64,000 nt of DNA, taken from contig OZ035998.1 in assembly GCA_964035015.1 (NCBI GenBank), positions 28,602,029 to 28,666,028 of the forward strand, written 5' to 3'. Both the position numbers and the translations under genes were made by a program. Position 1 is the stretch's first letter; every line of letters begins with the position of its first letter. Of the stretch, positions 10,080 through 56,390 are shown one piece after another. This stretch comes from Corallium rubrum. Taxonomy: Eukaryota; Cnidaria; Anthozoa; Scleralcyonacea; Coralliidae. The notes under the pieces are model-generated. The model was not told the origin of the DNA. It did not search any database and saw nothing but the letters and a program-made list of their open reading frames with translations.

Positions 10080-12440
10080 GAGGGCACTGAATATAATTAT
10101 GACCATGACATTGGCAAAGACATGACAATGACAACCGTGAGGACAACGATATATTCACATGAAAAGGGGCAGGGAAAATGACAACAGTGCCAATAATAAT
10201 ATATTTCACAGCTTTCCTACACTTTTCACTTTGTGTAGCTCTGCTGGGTCTGTGTAAAACCTAAAATAATATCACAAGAAAGTTGTTGCTTAAAATATAG
10301 TAATATCTAAAGAAAGTACATGTAAATAGTAATTATTATAAGACTCACTAGTTATTCAAAGCAATGATCAACGAATATGTTTCTTGCATGTCATTTTCCA
10401 CAATTCTGCCTTCCTTATTTGACGTCATCACTTGCCTTATTTGCATATTAACAAAACCTCAATAACTCGAGAGCAAAAATCGATTATGTATATATCACCG
10501 AAAATTTCAATGTTGACATTCTTCACAACTTTAATCAAATTTTGCAATCAGTAGCACGTTAAGATTCTTAAAACTTAAATTATATTCTACTGTAAATGTT
10601 TATCGTTTCAATCGGCAGATTTAAGTGTCAACAGTCGCAGGAAACTATTATGCTGTGGGATAGTATAACCGCGGTTGTTAATTTCTGAATACCGCATTAA
10701 AAGTGCTTTTGACTGCCGTGCGCTATCTGTTTTGATTATCTGATTTAGGTATTTATTTGTTAGATGGAGCAGAACTGTTAACGAGTTCAAAATGATCAAC
10801 AAACACCTTTAACTTTATGAAGTGTCTTAGTATACGAAATATTTGGCCAAGAAAAGGTGAGGTCTAATAGTTTTATGGTATATAGAAGTAATTCATGAAT
10901 AACAGTACAAGAAGATAAAATTCCGGCGTAATTTTCTTCCAAGCAGACAAATTCTTATCGACGGTGTACCGTTCACCTTCTGAAAAGATAAACCATAATT
11001 CCACTTGCCGTTTTTATATTTTTCTCATGAAAAGTTCATTTCCTGAAACCGCCTGGAAGTTCTTCTTTACTTAACTCTTGGTTATTCTACGTCAAAGCAA
11101 AACAGTGCTGTCTTCTCTAGCTTTCGTACTGGAACACTCCGACAGCATATTATTGACTGATAAACGTGCATGGAAACCAAAATCTGTTCTTTCAATGCGC
11201 ACCCTTAAGCATCCAAACTTTTTTGTTTCTATCTTAATGAAAACTGTTCGATAAAACTCTTACGGAAAAGAGCCGTGTCATCCTAACTTACTAAATTCAC
11301 TGTGAGCCACAGTGAACAGACGCCACTGCGCGGAGTGGTCTGTATGTAAATACTGGAGGTTGAAGACTATTTAAATTAGACAGATAACTGATTAATAATG
11401 GTTATGTCAGCTGTTTTGCATATAAAATTACGACCTGCGAGCGTTTGTCACAAACGAAATTACCTTCAGGCTGCCTTTAATAATAAAATTGTCTTTTTGA
11501 GTTGGACTTCTAAAACACATGTTTACAGTACAGCTTAATTGTTGTGTTCTATTAATCTATGTCCTATGATTTGATGGAACAAGTATTTTTGGACCGTCCC
11601 AATGTAGTGTCTCAGCATGAGGTAAACATATGCAACATCTTAGTCCTGGTCATCAGATTCGCACTGTTAACACAATTATATATAATATAAGCGCGGTAAA
11701 GTGCAAATGACAAGACCCAAATGTGTCGATGTTTCAGCAAGCCATTTTCGTGCAATTTTTATCGTATCTCGATCGTTTATAGCCTGTACTGTAGGCAGTA
11801 GTCATCTCTTAATTCTTCTTGCTTTTTGGACTATATATTTCATATGTATATGTTTCTTTTGCGTATAAAAGCACTATTCACCTTTGAGGTCTGAATGTCT
11901 GATACGCTAGCACTGAACATAAACCGAATAACTATGTTTCTGATCATAATGATGCAAACTTTACTTTTTAATTAGCCGCCAAAGACGATGTTCGTCGTAC
12001 CTGTGACTGTGTTAGGAATGACATTGTCAGGAATGTTCGTCGAACAACCGTTCCACACTCAAAGTCAAGATCCTTTTCTAGCCAAACAAAAAAGCCATCA
12101 AATATTTATTCATCATATATGTGTCAAGGTAAGCAAACTGATGAGCTAATAGTGAAATAAGTTAACATAAGCACCGTTTACTCACCTTCGAGGTATGGAT
12201 CGTTTTTACTCACGTAACCAGTGACCCCGTTGGGGTAGTGAAACAATACGAAGTGTTTGAATAAGAATTGAGCTAATTTTCACGTGGAAAAAAGTTACAA
12301 ACAATTATTTCCAGTTGAGTTATTTATTTGCTTTATTTTATTTTATTAGCTTTAACAGTTGCACATTACAAACATAATTACGCAGAACGAAAACAGTTTT
12401 GGCAGGGACACCACAACAACAAAAGCCAATTACTGCGGTC
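10080..12440. other. Intergenic stretch without a recognised gene
   Basis: This is AT-rich unique-looking sequence. I found no exon with a known domain, no long inverted repeat and no tandem array. Given the minus-strand LOTUS gene starting near 9.4 kb, the first part may hold its promoter, but no specific element can be named. Confidence 0.5.
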
Positions 12441-13102
12441 CCAACTCACTTAAAACAAAATAGAATGGGTAGATATTGCATAAATAATGCCCAGGGCCAG
12501 CTTAAGCACGTGGGGGGCCCTGGGGCACTCATCTGGTGGGGGCCCCCTATATGAGCATTTGTTACCTGAACAATTCAAAACAGCCAACGGGACTAAAATT
12601 TCCGGATTGCAATCGAGTGTGCGGTATACTTTACTTTTGTAACTATGGCGATGAAATAGGATTGAAGACAATTAGACAATATATACTTTGTATGCTTTTG
12701 CCTTTTGACAGCTACATGTACAGTATGAACATACGAATCTAATTATCTAAACTGACATTTGACGGTCTGACAGATAGGGATGACATACATTCTTATGACA
12801 GTTGCCGTATACTACAATAACCGAATGCAATTAATGCAACAATCTGTTCAAAGGAAAAGTTGGGCACATGAAAGTCATGACTCATGAAACCAAAAATCCA
12901 ACAAAATAAACAAATGATAAATTAGATGAGCTAGTTGCGCATGGCACACTGATGAAAGTCATGAAATTAGTGCAGTACGTGGATTCAACGTGAATTTCCG
13001 TGAAGTATAAAACAACACACTGTCCTGATTAATCGTGCCTAAAATTGCTAAAAAATTAAAATATTTCACATAATTTTTCAAAACGTGAAAATTTCGGTCA
13101 TT

Positions 13103-13132
13103 TTGGTGGTGGTGGTGGTGGTGGTGGTGGCA
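13103..13132. repeat. (GGT)n trinucleotide run
   Basis: About nine GGT units are followed shortly by C-rich and CA-rich runs (13150-13180). The His-rich open frame on the minus strand is a by-product. Confidence 0.85.
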
Positions 13133-13249
13133 CGTTGAGGCACGTGCCCCAGCCCCCCCCCCTCCCCCACACACACACACCCAACGTACCCCAATGTCGT
13201 TAATCCGGGCCTGATAATGCCAGCGAATCAAGATTAGAAGCAACATTCT

Positions 13250-13437
13250 AATAGACCTTATTCAAAAATGGCCGCCGAATTAAAATTCTTTTATATACAT
13301 ATAAATTAGCCCTTCTGAACTCGTTTTCATGTGTGAAATTCAAAAGAATTTTTACTTTAAAACGAGGTCATAAGGGCTAATTTATATGTACATAAAAGAA
13401 TTCTAATTCGGCGGCCATTTTTGAATAAGGTCTATAA
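13250..13437. mobile_element. MITE with about 75-bp inverted arms
   Basis: The left end atagaccttattcaaaaatg is mirrored by catttttgaataaggtctat. Inner matches (ggccgccgaattaaaattct and its complement) extend the arms almost to the centre. TA occurs at both outer edges, as expected for Tc1/mariner-type or Stowaway-type elements. Confidence 0.85.
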
Positions 13438-14096
13438 ACCTGACACATTGCGAGCAATATTGCATGAAGGGCAAATTGTTCTCCTTGAACGAGGATCTTC
13501 AGGGTCATAGGAATGCACACGTGCGTTATTATAATATTTAATTAAAAGTGTATTAAAAGAGTTATTGAAAAAAAGTGTTTTAAAGAGTTTTTGGCGCTTG
13601 TCTTTTAGTACTGTTTAATAAACGAGCAGGAGCGTTTTATCAGATATAAAGACATGAGGCGAAGCCGAGTGTTTTTATATCTGATACTGAAACACGAACT
13701 GCGAGTTTATTGAACGGCTTCAAAAACGAAGCACTTGGTAAGTTCATTGGCGTTATTTTGAAAAATAACCTTGTCTAAGCCGAGAAAATCAAAGCTAAAG
13801 TTTATGTAATCAGGAGGTATCTTTATCACATATAAAGACACTGATTAAACGTTAATTTCTTTTGAATTTTCTTCATGAATTATTAATGAGTTTTTGAACT
13901 AAGTATAGAATGCGCAATTTTCACCCTATATGACGTCAACTTCTTTTCAATTTTTCTTTTGAATTCTTTTCAATTTCGTTTATTGTCTTTATAACTTTTG
14001 TCTCAGTTTGTATATTTTCAATTAATTCAAAAAGCTGAATATGACGTCAATGGCCGAAAATTAAATAACATACTCTGCACTTATTAAAAAGGCCGT

Positions 14097-14291
14097 CTAT
14101 AGACCACTTTCATAATAGACCTTTTTTAGACACTTTAAGTATTTCTTATGTGCACCTAAATAAACCTTTCTGGCCTCGTTATGAAGCAAAAATTCTTTTG
14201 AATTGCAGACACACAAGCGAGGCCAGAAAGGCTTATTAAGATGCACATAAAAAATATTCAAATTAATCGCTAGTATGAAAGTGGTCTATAG
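14097..14291. mobile_element. MITE family 'TATAGACCACTTTCATA', complete copy
   Basis: The terminal motif tatagaccactttcata and its inverse lie at the two ends. Inner arms carry aaacctttctggcctcgtta and its inverse. A second, end-truncated copy lies at 58049-58200, which shows the element is mobile in this genome. Confidence 0.85.
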
Positions 14292-14429
14292 CTGTGTGCT
14301 AACAAATGCTATTACGATAGGTGTCAAGAAAAATTTGAATTTGTTCAACATAATTATTAAGGTGGGAATTCTGTGTACACGAAAAATTTATCAATCATTT
14401 CCTGTAAACATTATGCAACCATTAACCCT

Positions 14430-14927
14430 TTAAAGGACATTGGCAATAAAAAATAAGTTTGTCTCATTTGAAAGAACTCGTCAAATGGTATAAGAAGACC
14501 TTTTGCAAATTTTCCGTATTTGTTTTGGTTTTGGAAATATTTCGACCAAAGACAGCGTGCTGTCCGCCATCTTGTTGTAATATTGGGTCTAATTAACTAG
14601 GAAATGGTGACGTCACAACCAGGGTAAACCTGATGAAACTACTCCGTGGGTGACCAGATTTTCACGGAAGGCTTTTCAAATGTTGTGGGTCAATTTAAAA
14701 TGGAAATAGCGCAACAAAAAGTCGAGTTTCTAGCTCATAATGTCATAAGGTTGGCAAGATAAAAATTTCACTTTACCCTGGTTATGTCGTCACATGAATA
14801 ATTTTGCATATCGAAAACAATTCCAAGATGGCGGACAGCACGCTGTCTTTAGTCAAAATATTTCCAAAACCAAAACAGATACGGAAAAATTGTAAAATTA
14901 GGTCTTCTTATACCATACCTTCATATA
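14430..14927. mobile_element. MITE with about 100-bp arms
   Basis: The left arm contains gacagcgtgctgtccgccat and ggttttggaaatatttcgac; the right arm (14818-14925) carries their reverse complements. The stretch ccgccatcttgttgtaa is also found in altered form at 59358-59375, so a related element lies in the 59.2-59.6 kb interval. Confidence 0.8.
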
Positions 14928-15472
14928 CCATACCAGAGTAAAAGTAATAAGAAGTTGCTAAATGGCAACCATGCCAAGAACAAAACTAACATTAGTACAA
15001 GTGTACATTGAAATGGTAGCCGTACTGGTGAACTAAAACAATGAAATGGCGGCCATACTGGTGTACGTACCAAAACATTGAAATGGTGGCCATACTGGTG
15101 TACCAAAACATTGAAATGGCCGGACCATATTGGTGTACCAAAACAATAATACACACTTGATAATAACATCGACTTTTAGTGCAAGACATCAGTACAATAA
15201 TAAACAATAAAAGCAAAAATAAAGCAAACCACAAATATCAGTAAAACAGTTACCTCAATACATTTAAGCTTTAATACATACAGCATTCACAGACACAAGT
15301 CAGTTCAGCTAAATGACAACTTCGATGAAGACGTAAAACACAGCATGTTTACCTTTCACTTGCAAGTTGGCTTGATCAACTTTCTTTGTTCTTTGATTTA
15401 CAGCACTTGAGCAATATTTTTCAGTACCATTTATAAATTAATAACACATGTAAATTCGTTTGTTTCAGAAAT

Positions 15473-15550
15473 TGCAGCTGGCCCAATGGTTAGAGCTTCT
15501 GGCTAGCATTCAGAATGTTGCGGGTTCGAGTCCCGCTTAGAACTCAGAGT
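15473..15550 (+). repeat. tRNA-derived SINE head
   Basis: The sequence TGGCCCAATGGTTAGAGC fits an RNA polymerase III A box, and GGGTTCGAGTCCC fits a B box at the normal spacing. The ends do not pair as an acceptor stem and no CCA-compatible end exists, so this is a SINE and not a functional tRNA. Diverged copies occur at 55250-55325 (opposite strand) and near 55747-55790. Confidence 0.75.
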
Positions 15551-15969
15551 TTTTCTGAGTATTACTATAAACTAACACAGCTTGTACAGCAAACAACTGA
15601 CAATTATTACATGTAAATTGATCGAGAAATTTCGTAAAAGTTTGATCGAGTATTACACATTTTCAGCGTACGGTTATCGAGATCGCGGACCAACCCAGGT
15701 CTAATATAGTATAAAAGCATTGCGAACGTGTTTATCATTAAAACACAAATTCACTTCGAACAACACAACCAAAGGCGTCAGGAGAAAAAACAAACTCGCC
15801 ACTGGCTCCTGCATGAAAATCCGCCATGATGAAACATCAGCATTTGAGCTACATGCCTCACTTTCGCAAAGACTTTCGAGTCAATATCGCGCGGCCGGGA
15901 GACTAATGCTGGCAATGCCAAAAAAATAATATACACTTATTTTTAACATGCCTCAGTTTCCTTTGTTCT

Positions 15970-16115
15970 TTTAGGGGAATATATTCAATAGCCCCTGGCA
16001 AAACAGTAGATTAATATTCCCCTCTAATATTCCCCTCTCAGGCTCTAATATTCTCCTCTACCATTCCTCGCTATAATATTCTCCTCTAATCTTCCCGTCT
16101 AATATCCCCCGCACC
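15970..16115. repeat. Degenerate tandem (ctctaatattcccc)n
   Basis: About eight imperfect copies of a 12-16-base unit run head to tail. No coding sequence. Confidence 0.65.
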
Positions 16116-16628
16116 ACTCCTTATACGCGGTATAGGCGGCAAAATTTGGCTAGTTCAAATCACCTTCCGACTACAAGATTTCTTTCAGGGCTAGCCAAAA
16201 AACTCGCCTCAATAATGTATATGGCTTCCAACCAACTCTCCATATAATAAGGGCTGCTTTACACAGGCATTATATCATGTGGATTTGACACCAATATCGT
16301 CTGAACCAACGAGTTCTTGGTTTGCACTTGACGTCATGGCAGCCATGTTGGAGGAACTTTAACAAAAGCACCTGTTTAGCATTGATCAAAAGATTGATTG
16401 CAAACCATCAATTGAGGTTGCGAGATGATAATTTGCCTATTACGTCCTCGTCTGTTAAAATTTTTTTCGTGGTCCAAATCGGTCCAAATTAGACTTACTA
16501 GATTACACTTACATAGATCTTTTCGAAGTACAAAGAAGACGACCTATTCGAACGAGTACCGGCGAAACGTCCTCGGCATGCATACAGTCGGAGAAATTAC
16601 CCGCGGGTAAATACCGGCGACCCATCAC

Positions 16629-16709
16629 AAATTGAAAAGAAATACTTGACCCGTGTAGTCAGTTTCAAAAGAACCACCGGAATGGGTCAAGTATTTCTTT
16701 TCAATTTAG
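16629..16709. repeat. Hairpin with 23-bp stem
   Basis: The sequence attgaaaagaaatacttgac and its exact complement gtcaagtatttcttttcaat are separated by about 30 bases. Confidence 0.85.
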
Positions 16710-17574
16710 TCCTGATTATCTGTGACGGCAGTGAAGGTCTATAGAAATCCGGCCTGGAGTTGGGCTGGCCAGGCCTGAAAACTTTAATTTAGTGGCGTAG
16801 GTGAACTGAGATTTTCCCTGCTGGCAGAGGTCGATCTCTATATGCGGCGTGAATTGAACCTCGGGCCGGTGTCCCAGTAAACATGTCCCCCTCTTCGGAA
16901 ATTTGTCCCCCCCCCCCCCCCTCAGAATGATTCCTTACAGGATAATTGATATACGTGTAATGTGGACAAAACTTTTTAAAAGTAAAAAATATATATTTCT
17001 GAAGGGTCCTACTAATTACTGCCCAAGACGGTATACATATTAGAGGCCTTCAATAATAAAGAATAGATCGCACATTTACGGCACACCGCAAACTGCAGTT
17101 CGAAATCAGCGGTTAGCCGTTAGAAGTTAGGACAGGTTGTATGTTCAGACTGAAAGCTTCCGTTTGTGATTTGCCGTATGTAAGTATATTCGATTTATAC
17201 TGAAAGGTCTCCCACGGCGCCATTGAAATGTTAATCGCAGTCGGCAATGATTAATGTATTTGTTTTTGAACATCTATTTAACTAATAAATTGGAAATTCA
17301 GCATGACCATGACCATGACCACTGACGAAATTGAAATTCTAATGCACTTCCGCGAGCTGGCTTTCGGACGTTCTCTTTCATTATTTTGACACCAAAACTA
17401 TCGAATAACGTGGAACAGTCTGATAGCCTTTTTTCCCTCAGTAAGAGAAAATATCAGACGTCTACGAAATTGGACTTCGCAAAAAATGAAGGCGTATGAA
17501 AAGGAAGAGGCACACTATATATATGCACGGCACACTATATCAATATATATATATATATATAGCATGTTCTAAGG

Positions 17575-17745
17575 ATTTAGGGTGAAGGAAAATTCGAGTG
17601 TAGAATATATACATTTTAAGACCAAACCGGGAGCAGTTGCGAAAAATGCAACTACACAGGCCCTCCGGCAGGAATTGAACCCACGACCTTGCGATTCTAG
17701 TGCAATGCTACGACCACCGAGCCACGGAGGCCGTCAACAAATCAC
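17575..17745 (-). repeat. tRNA-derived SINE, copy 1
   Basis: Read on the minus strand it contains GCCTCCGTGGCTCGGTGGTC (A-box region) and GGTCGTGGGTTCAATTCC (B box), followed by a body running to CGAATTTTCCTTCACCCTAA. It is nearly identical to the opposite-strand copy at 17916-18112. Confidence 0.85.
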
Positions 17746-17915
17746 AACAAATCGCAACAAAACGAACAAATCGCAACAAGTCGCAACAAATAAATGATAT
17801 TGGGCATTTCACTCGATTACACAGCATGTTCAAATGCCCAATATCATTTATAATATACCCAATTCTCTCCTGGCATTACCACCTTATTATATATACAGAA
17901 CTCGCGATCGAGCTC

Positions 17916-18112
17916 TCGGCGACGGCCTCCGTGGCTCGGTGGTCGGAGCATTGCACTAGAATCGCAAGGTCGTGGGTTCAATTCCTGCCGGAGGGCCTGT
18001 GTAGTTGCATTTTTCGCAACTGCTCCCGGTTTGGTCTTAAAATGTATATATTCTACACTCGAATTTTCCTTCACCCTAAATCCTTAGAACATGCTGTGTA
18101 ATCGAGTGAAAT
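17916..18112 (+). repeat. tRNA-derived SINE, copy 2, inverted relative to copy 1
   Basis: It has the same head and body as the copy at 17575-17745 and almost no differences by eye, which implies a recent duplication. The two copies, about 180 bases apart, would pair into a stem of about 150 bp in RNA. Confidence 0.85.
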
Positions 18113-18122
18113 GCCCAATATC

Positions 18123-18224
<102 letters not shown>

Positions 18225-18227
18225 CGA

Positions 18228-18350
18228 GAAAGAAAATTTCGAGTTTAAGAATATATGCAGCCCAGCAAACACACACACACACACACAATATATATGTGTG
18301 CATGTGTGTTTGCTAGCCTGCATATATTCTTAAACTCGAAATTTTCCTTC
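18228..18350. repeat. Small inverted repeat around a (CA)n core
   Basis: The sequence aaatttcgagtttaagaata and its complement tattcttaaactcgaaattt flank a CA/TG-rich centre. Confidence 0.75.
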
Positions 18351-18399
18351 ACCAAAGACCCTCGCCATTATTAAAATTTGCTGTCTGCTTTACGCCAAG

Positions 18400-18500
18400 A
18401 GCGTGTTGGCTCGAGGTTAATGAAGGGTTCCGCGTGAAACGTTAGTATTTCGTTGTCGAAATTCTCGGCAGCTCACCATTTTCTTGCTTTGTTATTATTA
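18400..18500 (+). mobile_element. Decayed Penelope-like 3' end
   Basis: The sequence atgaagggttccgcgtgaaa followed by cgttagtatttcg has the spacing of the hammerhead-like cores at 50119-50149 and 32952-32981, but the CTGA box is mutated. No coding part remains. Confidence 0.4.
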
Positions 18501-19009
18501 TAATAGTGTAGTTTGCCGTTTTTCAAAAAACGGTATATACAGTAGACGCCTTTTTTCAATGAGCGATGACTCTCAAAAGCGACCCGTATTGGTCATGCAT
18601 ACTGGTGTACGTAGTAGCTGGGAGATAGGTGATGCTGGCTTTGCCATGCATGTGCCATTCTTTGCCATTCTGGGGGTAGGTGATCAGGAATGGCTTTGCC
18701 ATTCATGTGTTCCACCATCAAAACTTAGTGACAGTCCAATTAAGCCAAAGTTTTTATTAAATAATGATAAGTTTATATATTGCAGTTTTTGTAAATATAT
18801 ATTTAGCTGTTATAATTTATCATTCAGAAATATATATTTTTCACTTTTAAAAAGTTCTGTCCACATTACACGTATATCAATTATCCTGTAAGGAATCATT
18901 CTGAGGGGGGGGGGACAAATTTCCGAAGAGGGGGACATATTTCCTAGGAAATCTGTCCCGGGGGGGACACAATTTTGGGGGGGACAGATTTCCTGTGACA
19001 CCGGATTCA

Positions 19010-19843
19010 TGAAAACGACCTACAGTAAAACACTACATCTGAGCTAGAGTCAGTCCAGAGTTTGGGCTGGCCTCATGTAAATATACTAGTTTGTTGATAC
19101 TAGTTAACTTTATAAACCTCTTTCTCTCACATATAATAGGCGAGTTTCAGAAGAAAAAAACCCGGCAAGCTCCACTCAGAGTAAACATACTTTTTAAAAT
19201 CAACAAAGTATAGATACAGTTTCTGGATGTTTAACACTGTTATTCTGCTGTTGTTTGCTCGCTAACAGTCTGTTTTCCATTGCTTACTCTGTGGGGAGCG
19301 GGGAGCCCGCCAGGAGCCCGCCAATTCCTTTGCAAAATGAGGCGCGCGCATGCAATACCTTGAAATTCGCCTATAAAGGACTATTTAATTGGAAATGTAT
19401 TCTAAAAAATTATTACATATTCATGACATCGTGTTCGGAAACCACTTCCACTTTCGTAGATTAACTTCTATATGCAGTATTAAAAACGCGACAACGTGAG
19501 TCCAATTGCATGGAAATTTCATTTATTTGTAGTTTGACATTAAAATCATAAGACGAATACGTTCTGAATGTTTCCAAGTGTATTCGTGCATTCCTATCCC
19601 AGGTGTTCGCCCACTGTTCATTACCTTCGCAAGAATTCGTAACGCAATTGAGATATCGTTATGCACAGAAGCGCATCAATGCGTTCAAACATTGACTTAA
19701 ATCCCAAAGGGGCAATTTTCTCTAAAAAAAAACTCGTTCCCCAACCATTACATACAGTCGATGAGCTGTCAGTGCTTCGATTGGAGAAGAAGAGAGTCTA
19801 ACGCCAAAAAGAATACGTCAGGTCCTGAGACAGTGAACTAAAA
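19010..19843. other. Region upstream of the AIP3-domain gene
   Basis: This should contain the promoter and 5' UTR. I could not identify a TATA box or other core element with confidence. No repeat structure was obvious in it. Confidence 0.4.
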
Positions 19844-52819
<32,976 letters not shown>

Positions 52820-53109
52820 CCCTTTTATTTGATTTCTTTTGAGAGACTTTGGGCGAACATGACCCGAACACTATATATATACGAAGCTGTAAGTTATTTA
52901 AAATATAATGTAAGGTTGTGTTAGATTGAGGTATTCAAAGACCCTGTTACACGTAGTTTTTTCAAGGGTTTGAGCGTGACAATCACATTTTTTACGCTTA
53001 AGCTAATTTGGGCTTTGATGTCACGAGTGTGACTTAGCATTGCCGTAAAACTGGAAATTGGCATATACAGACAATAGTAAAACTCAATTAAATTAGACAA
53101 TGGCAAAGT

Positions 53110-53705
53110 TAAAGTGTTTATCACTCCAAATACACGGTATTACTGATATAGATTCTATGTAAAGTGAATGGTTGAATGTCAAAATATTCTTCAATCTGAA
53201 TTTCTAAAATGTTATTATGTTAATGAGGATGACGTCAATGCAGACATAATTTGCATAAACGTTCTATCCCAAGAGAAATATTTCCCAATTCGCACGTTAA
53301 TGACATACATGAATAGCATATTCTATATTTTGTCATCTTTTCTTTTTTCATTAAATATTTCAAGCAGCTTATGGGAAAACGAGAAAAGAAACACAAATGG
53401 CTGCTTTGACGTTATCCTCATTACCATTTTCGAAATACAAACCTCAATAGATACTTCCCGAAATTGCTTACAGCTTGAAATCGAGGCTGGGTATGAAAGA
53501 TAACAGTAAATGCACGATCTCATTGCCAACCTCGACTTGGAGCTATTGTTCCATAGGCAATGAAGCGAATTCGGGAAGTGTCTATTGCACAAAAATTAAA
53601 AATTCAAATCGAAAAATGTTTTGGCTTTGAACTATATACTTCACATATAGAATCAATATATATCAGACTGTCAGTAATGTCGTATTTAGGGTGATTAGGG
53701 ACCTT
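53110..53705. mobile_element. Second copy of the 51.2-52.0 kb MITE, interrupted
   Basis: The ends (ggtattactgatatagattc ... inverse near 53690) and inner landmarks (gaggatgacgtcaatg, cctcattaccattt, caaacctcaatag) match the copy at 51249-52012. A hairpin element is inserted at 53450-53586. Confidence 0.75.
53450..53586. mobile_element. Small hairpin element nested in the MITE
   Basis: The sequence acttcccgaaattgc at the left is mirrored by gcgaattcgggaagt at the right, with ctcattgcc and ggcaatgaag inside. Confidence 0.6.
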
Positions 53706-56130
53706 TAACTAAACAGCAAAACTAACTATGGGTATTGTCGTTTTGCTATGCTAACGCAGTTTCAAAGACTGAATAAGTCTACGAAGTTTGAGTCAGTTTT
53801 AGCGAAAGATATACCTGACTTTCAATCATGCATTTCAGTTATGCGTTCAGTAAAGCAGAGAAAACGAAACTTTTTATTTTTTTATTTGTTTGATTATAAT
53901 ACACATTTCTTTCTGTGAGACAAGTTGCAAGAAAAAGATGACGTGTGTCACATGCATGGGGTAGTGTACAACAGGCACAGATTTCCATTTTTTGCGACCA
54001 GTTTGCACTGAAAACGCTAAGTGTGACAGGGCCTCGACATACTTGGGGTTTTTTTTGTAACAGTATTTTAAGCGTGATTTTTATATTATAATGCATATTC
54101 TGACGTGAAGATGTGATTTCGTATCAGGTTATATACATGATGTGTGGAACTGATCGATGGCGTGTGCTGTACAGCGCGCTGCCTCTCACTACTTGGGAGT
54201 TACAAGGTGTTTACTGCCAAGCTCATACGCTCATTTGATCCACTGGCCACTAGTGAACCCACTAGGGCGTTTATCGCCAAGCTCATTCTCCCAGCTGACC
54301 CCTAGGGTGTTTACTGTCCGCTCGTACGCTCAGCTAGGCTGTAAACACCCTAGTACGTCAGCTGCATGGTACTCTGAGGTAACGTATATAAGCTATCAAA
54401 GACGTATGTGAGTCGAGCTACGGTAAAGCGCGAACTACCCTTATTTTTTTCAAATATTACGTAAATATCGTTCTTCAATAATCGACAAATACCAAAGGTG
54501 ATCTTTAATGATTTATTTAAAACATTTTTGTAGTTCATGAATTAGTAACAATACGAACTAAAGTTTGGATCAACTATATTTCCACTATAGTCCACCAACT
54601 GATGTTGATTTCTGTATTTTAAGTTAGGATTAATAAATAGTTGCTTATATGAATACATCGATGTTCTATGTACAATCGACAAACAGACTCGTTAAAGACG
54701 ATTTCTATGTATATAAAGGACCTACCAAGGTTTTCCTAAATTATTTTATTACATCACCTTTCAACTTCCATGGAAAATCGAGACATATACTGCAATTCCA
54801 CGTACAGTAACTATACACTAACTATTGTAATAACCCATGCAATTTGGAGTTCTAGATTGAGATTCGAGATATTATCCTGTTCGGACTGAGGCATAACAAC
54901 GGTTATTACATAGACACTGAGATTTCCGATAAATAAACAAAGAAGGCTTTCAAATTCTCTAAGCTTTCATTTCCTATATGATTTTTCTTACTGCATGGTG
55001 AATTGTATCGAATCGATTTTCTAATTTGCGATACGCTTTTTTTTCACTAGTGGAATACAGCGTATCATTGTTCTAGTCGGCTAGCAGTTTTCCGTTCAAT
55101 GTTGTTTTCAGCAAACTCGCTGGTGTCAACATATTTTGTCAACATTTTGTTAAAACTGTACTTCTCGAAGAAAATTTGTAAAAACTTCATTGTGAGCAAT
55201 GCTAGCAAGAACTTCACGTACGCCAGTATAGTACTTTGAGCTCTAGATTGGACTCGAACCCGCAACTTTTCAAATGCTAACCAGACACCCTAACTAATAA
55301 GCCACTAAAACTTAGATGGCAAACCGAGGACGTTTATGGTATTAATTTTAGACATCTGAAGATAGTTCAATACTTTCAAAACGCCGCAGTACTGCTAAAA
55401 GGATTGTAGTGTCTGTATTGAAGTCCATCTTAATTAAGCAACAGTTTTCATCGTTTGGCGAGTTGACGTCGTCCTGAGGACGTGAAAATGCTCTAAGTGG
55501 CATATAAATAACGAGGAGGGTACAAAGATTACCCATGGAATAGAAATTATTCATTCTCTTTGCTTGCAACTACAATTCCTTTGTTTAAAGATGTTGTCGT
55601 TGGGGTTGATGTTGTAGATCTTAACGTCTCTAATAAATTGAAGTATAGGAGCATGTGTTGCAAGTCGCTTTGCACATACCGTTAAACTCGTTTCCAGTTA
55701 TAAATATCGTAAACAACCTTGGTCAGTTGGTCTGACATTTGAGTTCTAATAGTTGAATTGTTAGAGCATCGGGCTAGCATTTGAAACAAGAGAGAAAGAA
55801 GTATCAGAGGCAATGAACAGTAATGTTCTAGTCTTATCCTGATTTCTCTTAAGGTAGCATTAACAAAAAAATGCCAAAATATAAAGAATTTTATTTCAGT
55901 TTTGTAACAAATTATTGTATGTTCTATCAGGACAAATTATTTAATTGTATTGCAACGTTTTAATATTTTTTGGCAAACCTTTCACAGGTTAGATGTAGTT
56001 TTGATAAGTTAGATATTTTTCTTATTTTATCGTGTTTTGAACTCAGGAAACGTAATTAATTATGTTGTGACTACAATGCTATCATCAATAACAAATGAAC
56101 AAAACTGAATTTTAAAAATCGCAGAACAGA
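53706..56130. other. Intergenic interval between convergent genes
   Basis: This lies between the plus-strand AIP3 gene and the minus-strand receptor-domain gene. It contains imperfect repeats of ctagggtgtttactg / caagctcat at 54190-54350 and two SINE fragments. The minus-strand frame at 55348-55569 has a hydrophobic start but no recognised domain. Confidence 0.5.
55250..55325 (-). repeat. tRNA-derived SINE head
   Basis: The minus strand contains TTAGTTAGGGTGTCTGGTTA (A-box region) and GGGTTCGAGTCCA (B box). It is related to the copy at 15473. Confidence 0.65.
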
Positions 56131-56134
56131 AAGA

Positions 56135-56140
56135 TTTATT
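56135..56140 (-). terminator. Candidate poly(A) signal AATAAA
   Basis: TTTATT on the plus strand reads AATAAA on the minus strand about 250 bases past the stop codon at 56391. This position supports the gene ending at that stop. Confidence 0.5.
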
Positions 56141-56390
56141 TGTTACAGAATTGAAATAAAAAAAATCATACCTGAGGAATTAGGATAGAATGGGACCCAT
56201 TACTATAACGTATATTTCCTCACTTACTTTATGCTCTCTTCATATGAACAAAAAAAAAAATGATATATTTTGCTACGCCGCCGTCGCTATACTACTCGAG
56301 TCGTGCGGATTTATACTGTCGTAGTTTCAGTGAGATACTGTATTAAATAGAACGGAAATTGTACCTTTGTTATATATTATGCTATTAGTT

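Noticed and set aside
9617-10209. SFVR/NERT repeat proteins on both strands
   Set aside because: They are frames through the (GAAC)n array; same explanation for 2546-2876.
15473-15550. Functional tRNA gene
   Set aside because: A and B boxes are good, but the ends do not form an acceptor stem. The same goes for 17916-18000, 55250-55325 and 22890-22970; all look like SINE heads.
55348-55569. Minus-strand 73-codon frame with a hydrophobic start, considered as a secreted peptide or an extra exon of the receptor-domain gene
   Set aside because: No recognised motif, no strong splice sites in phase, and it lies beyond the candidate poly(A) signal.
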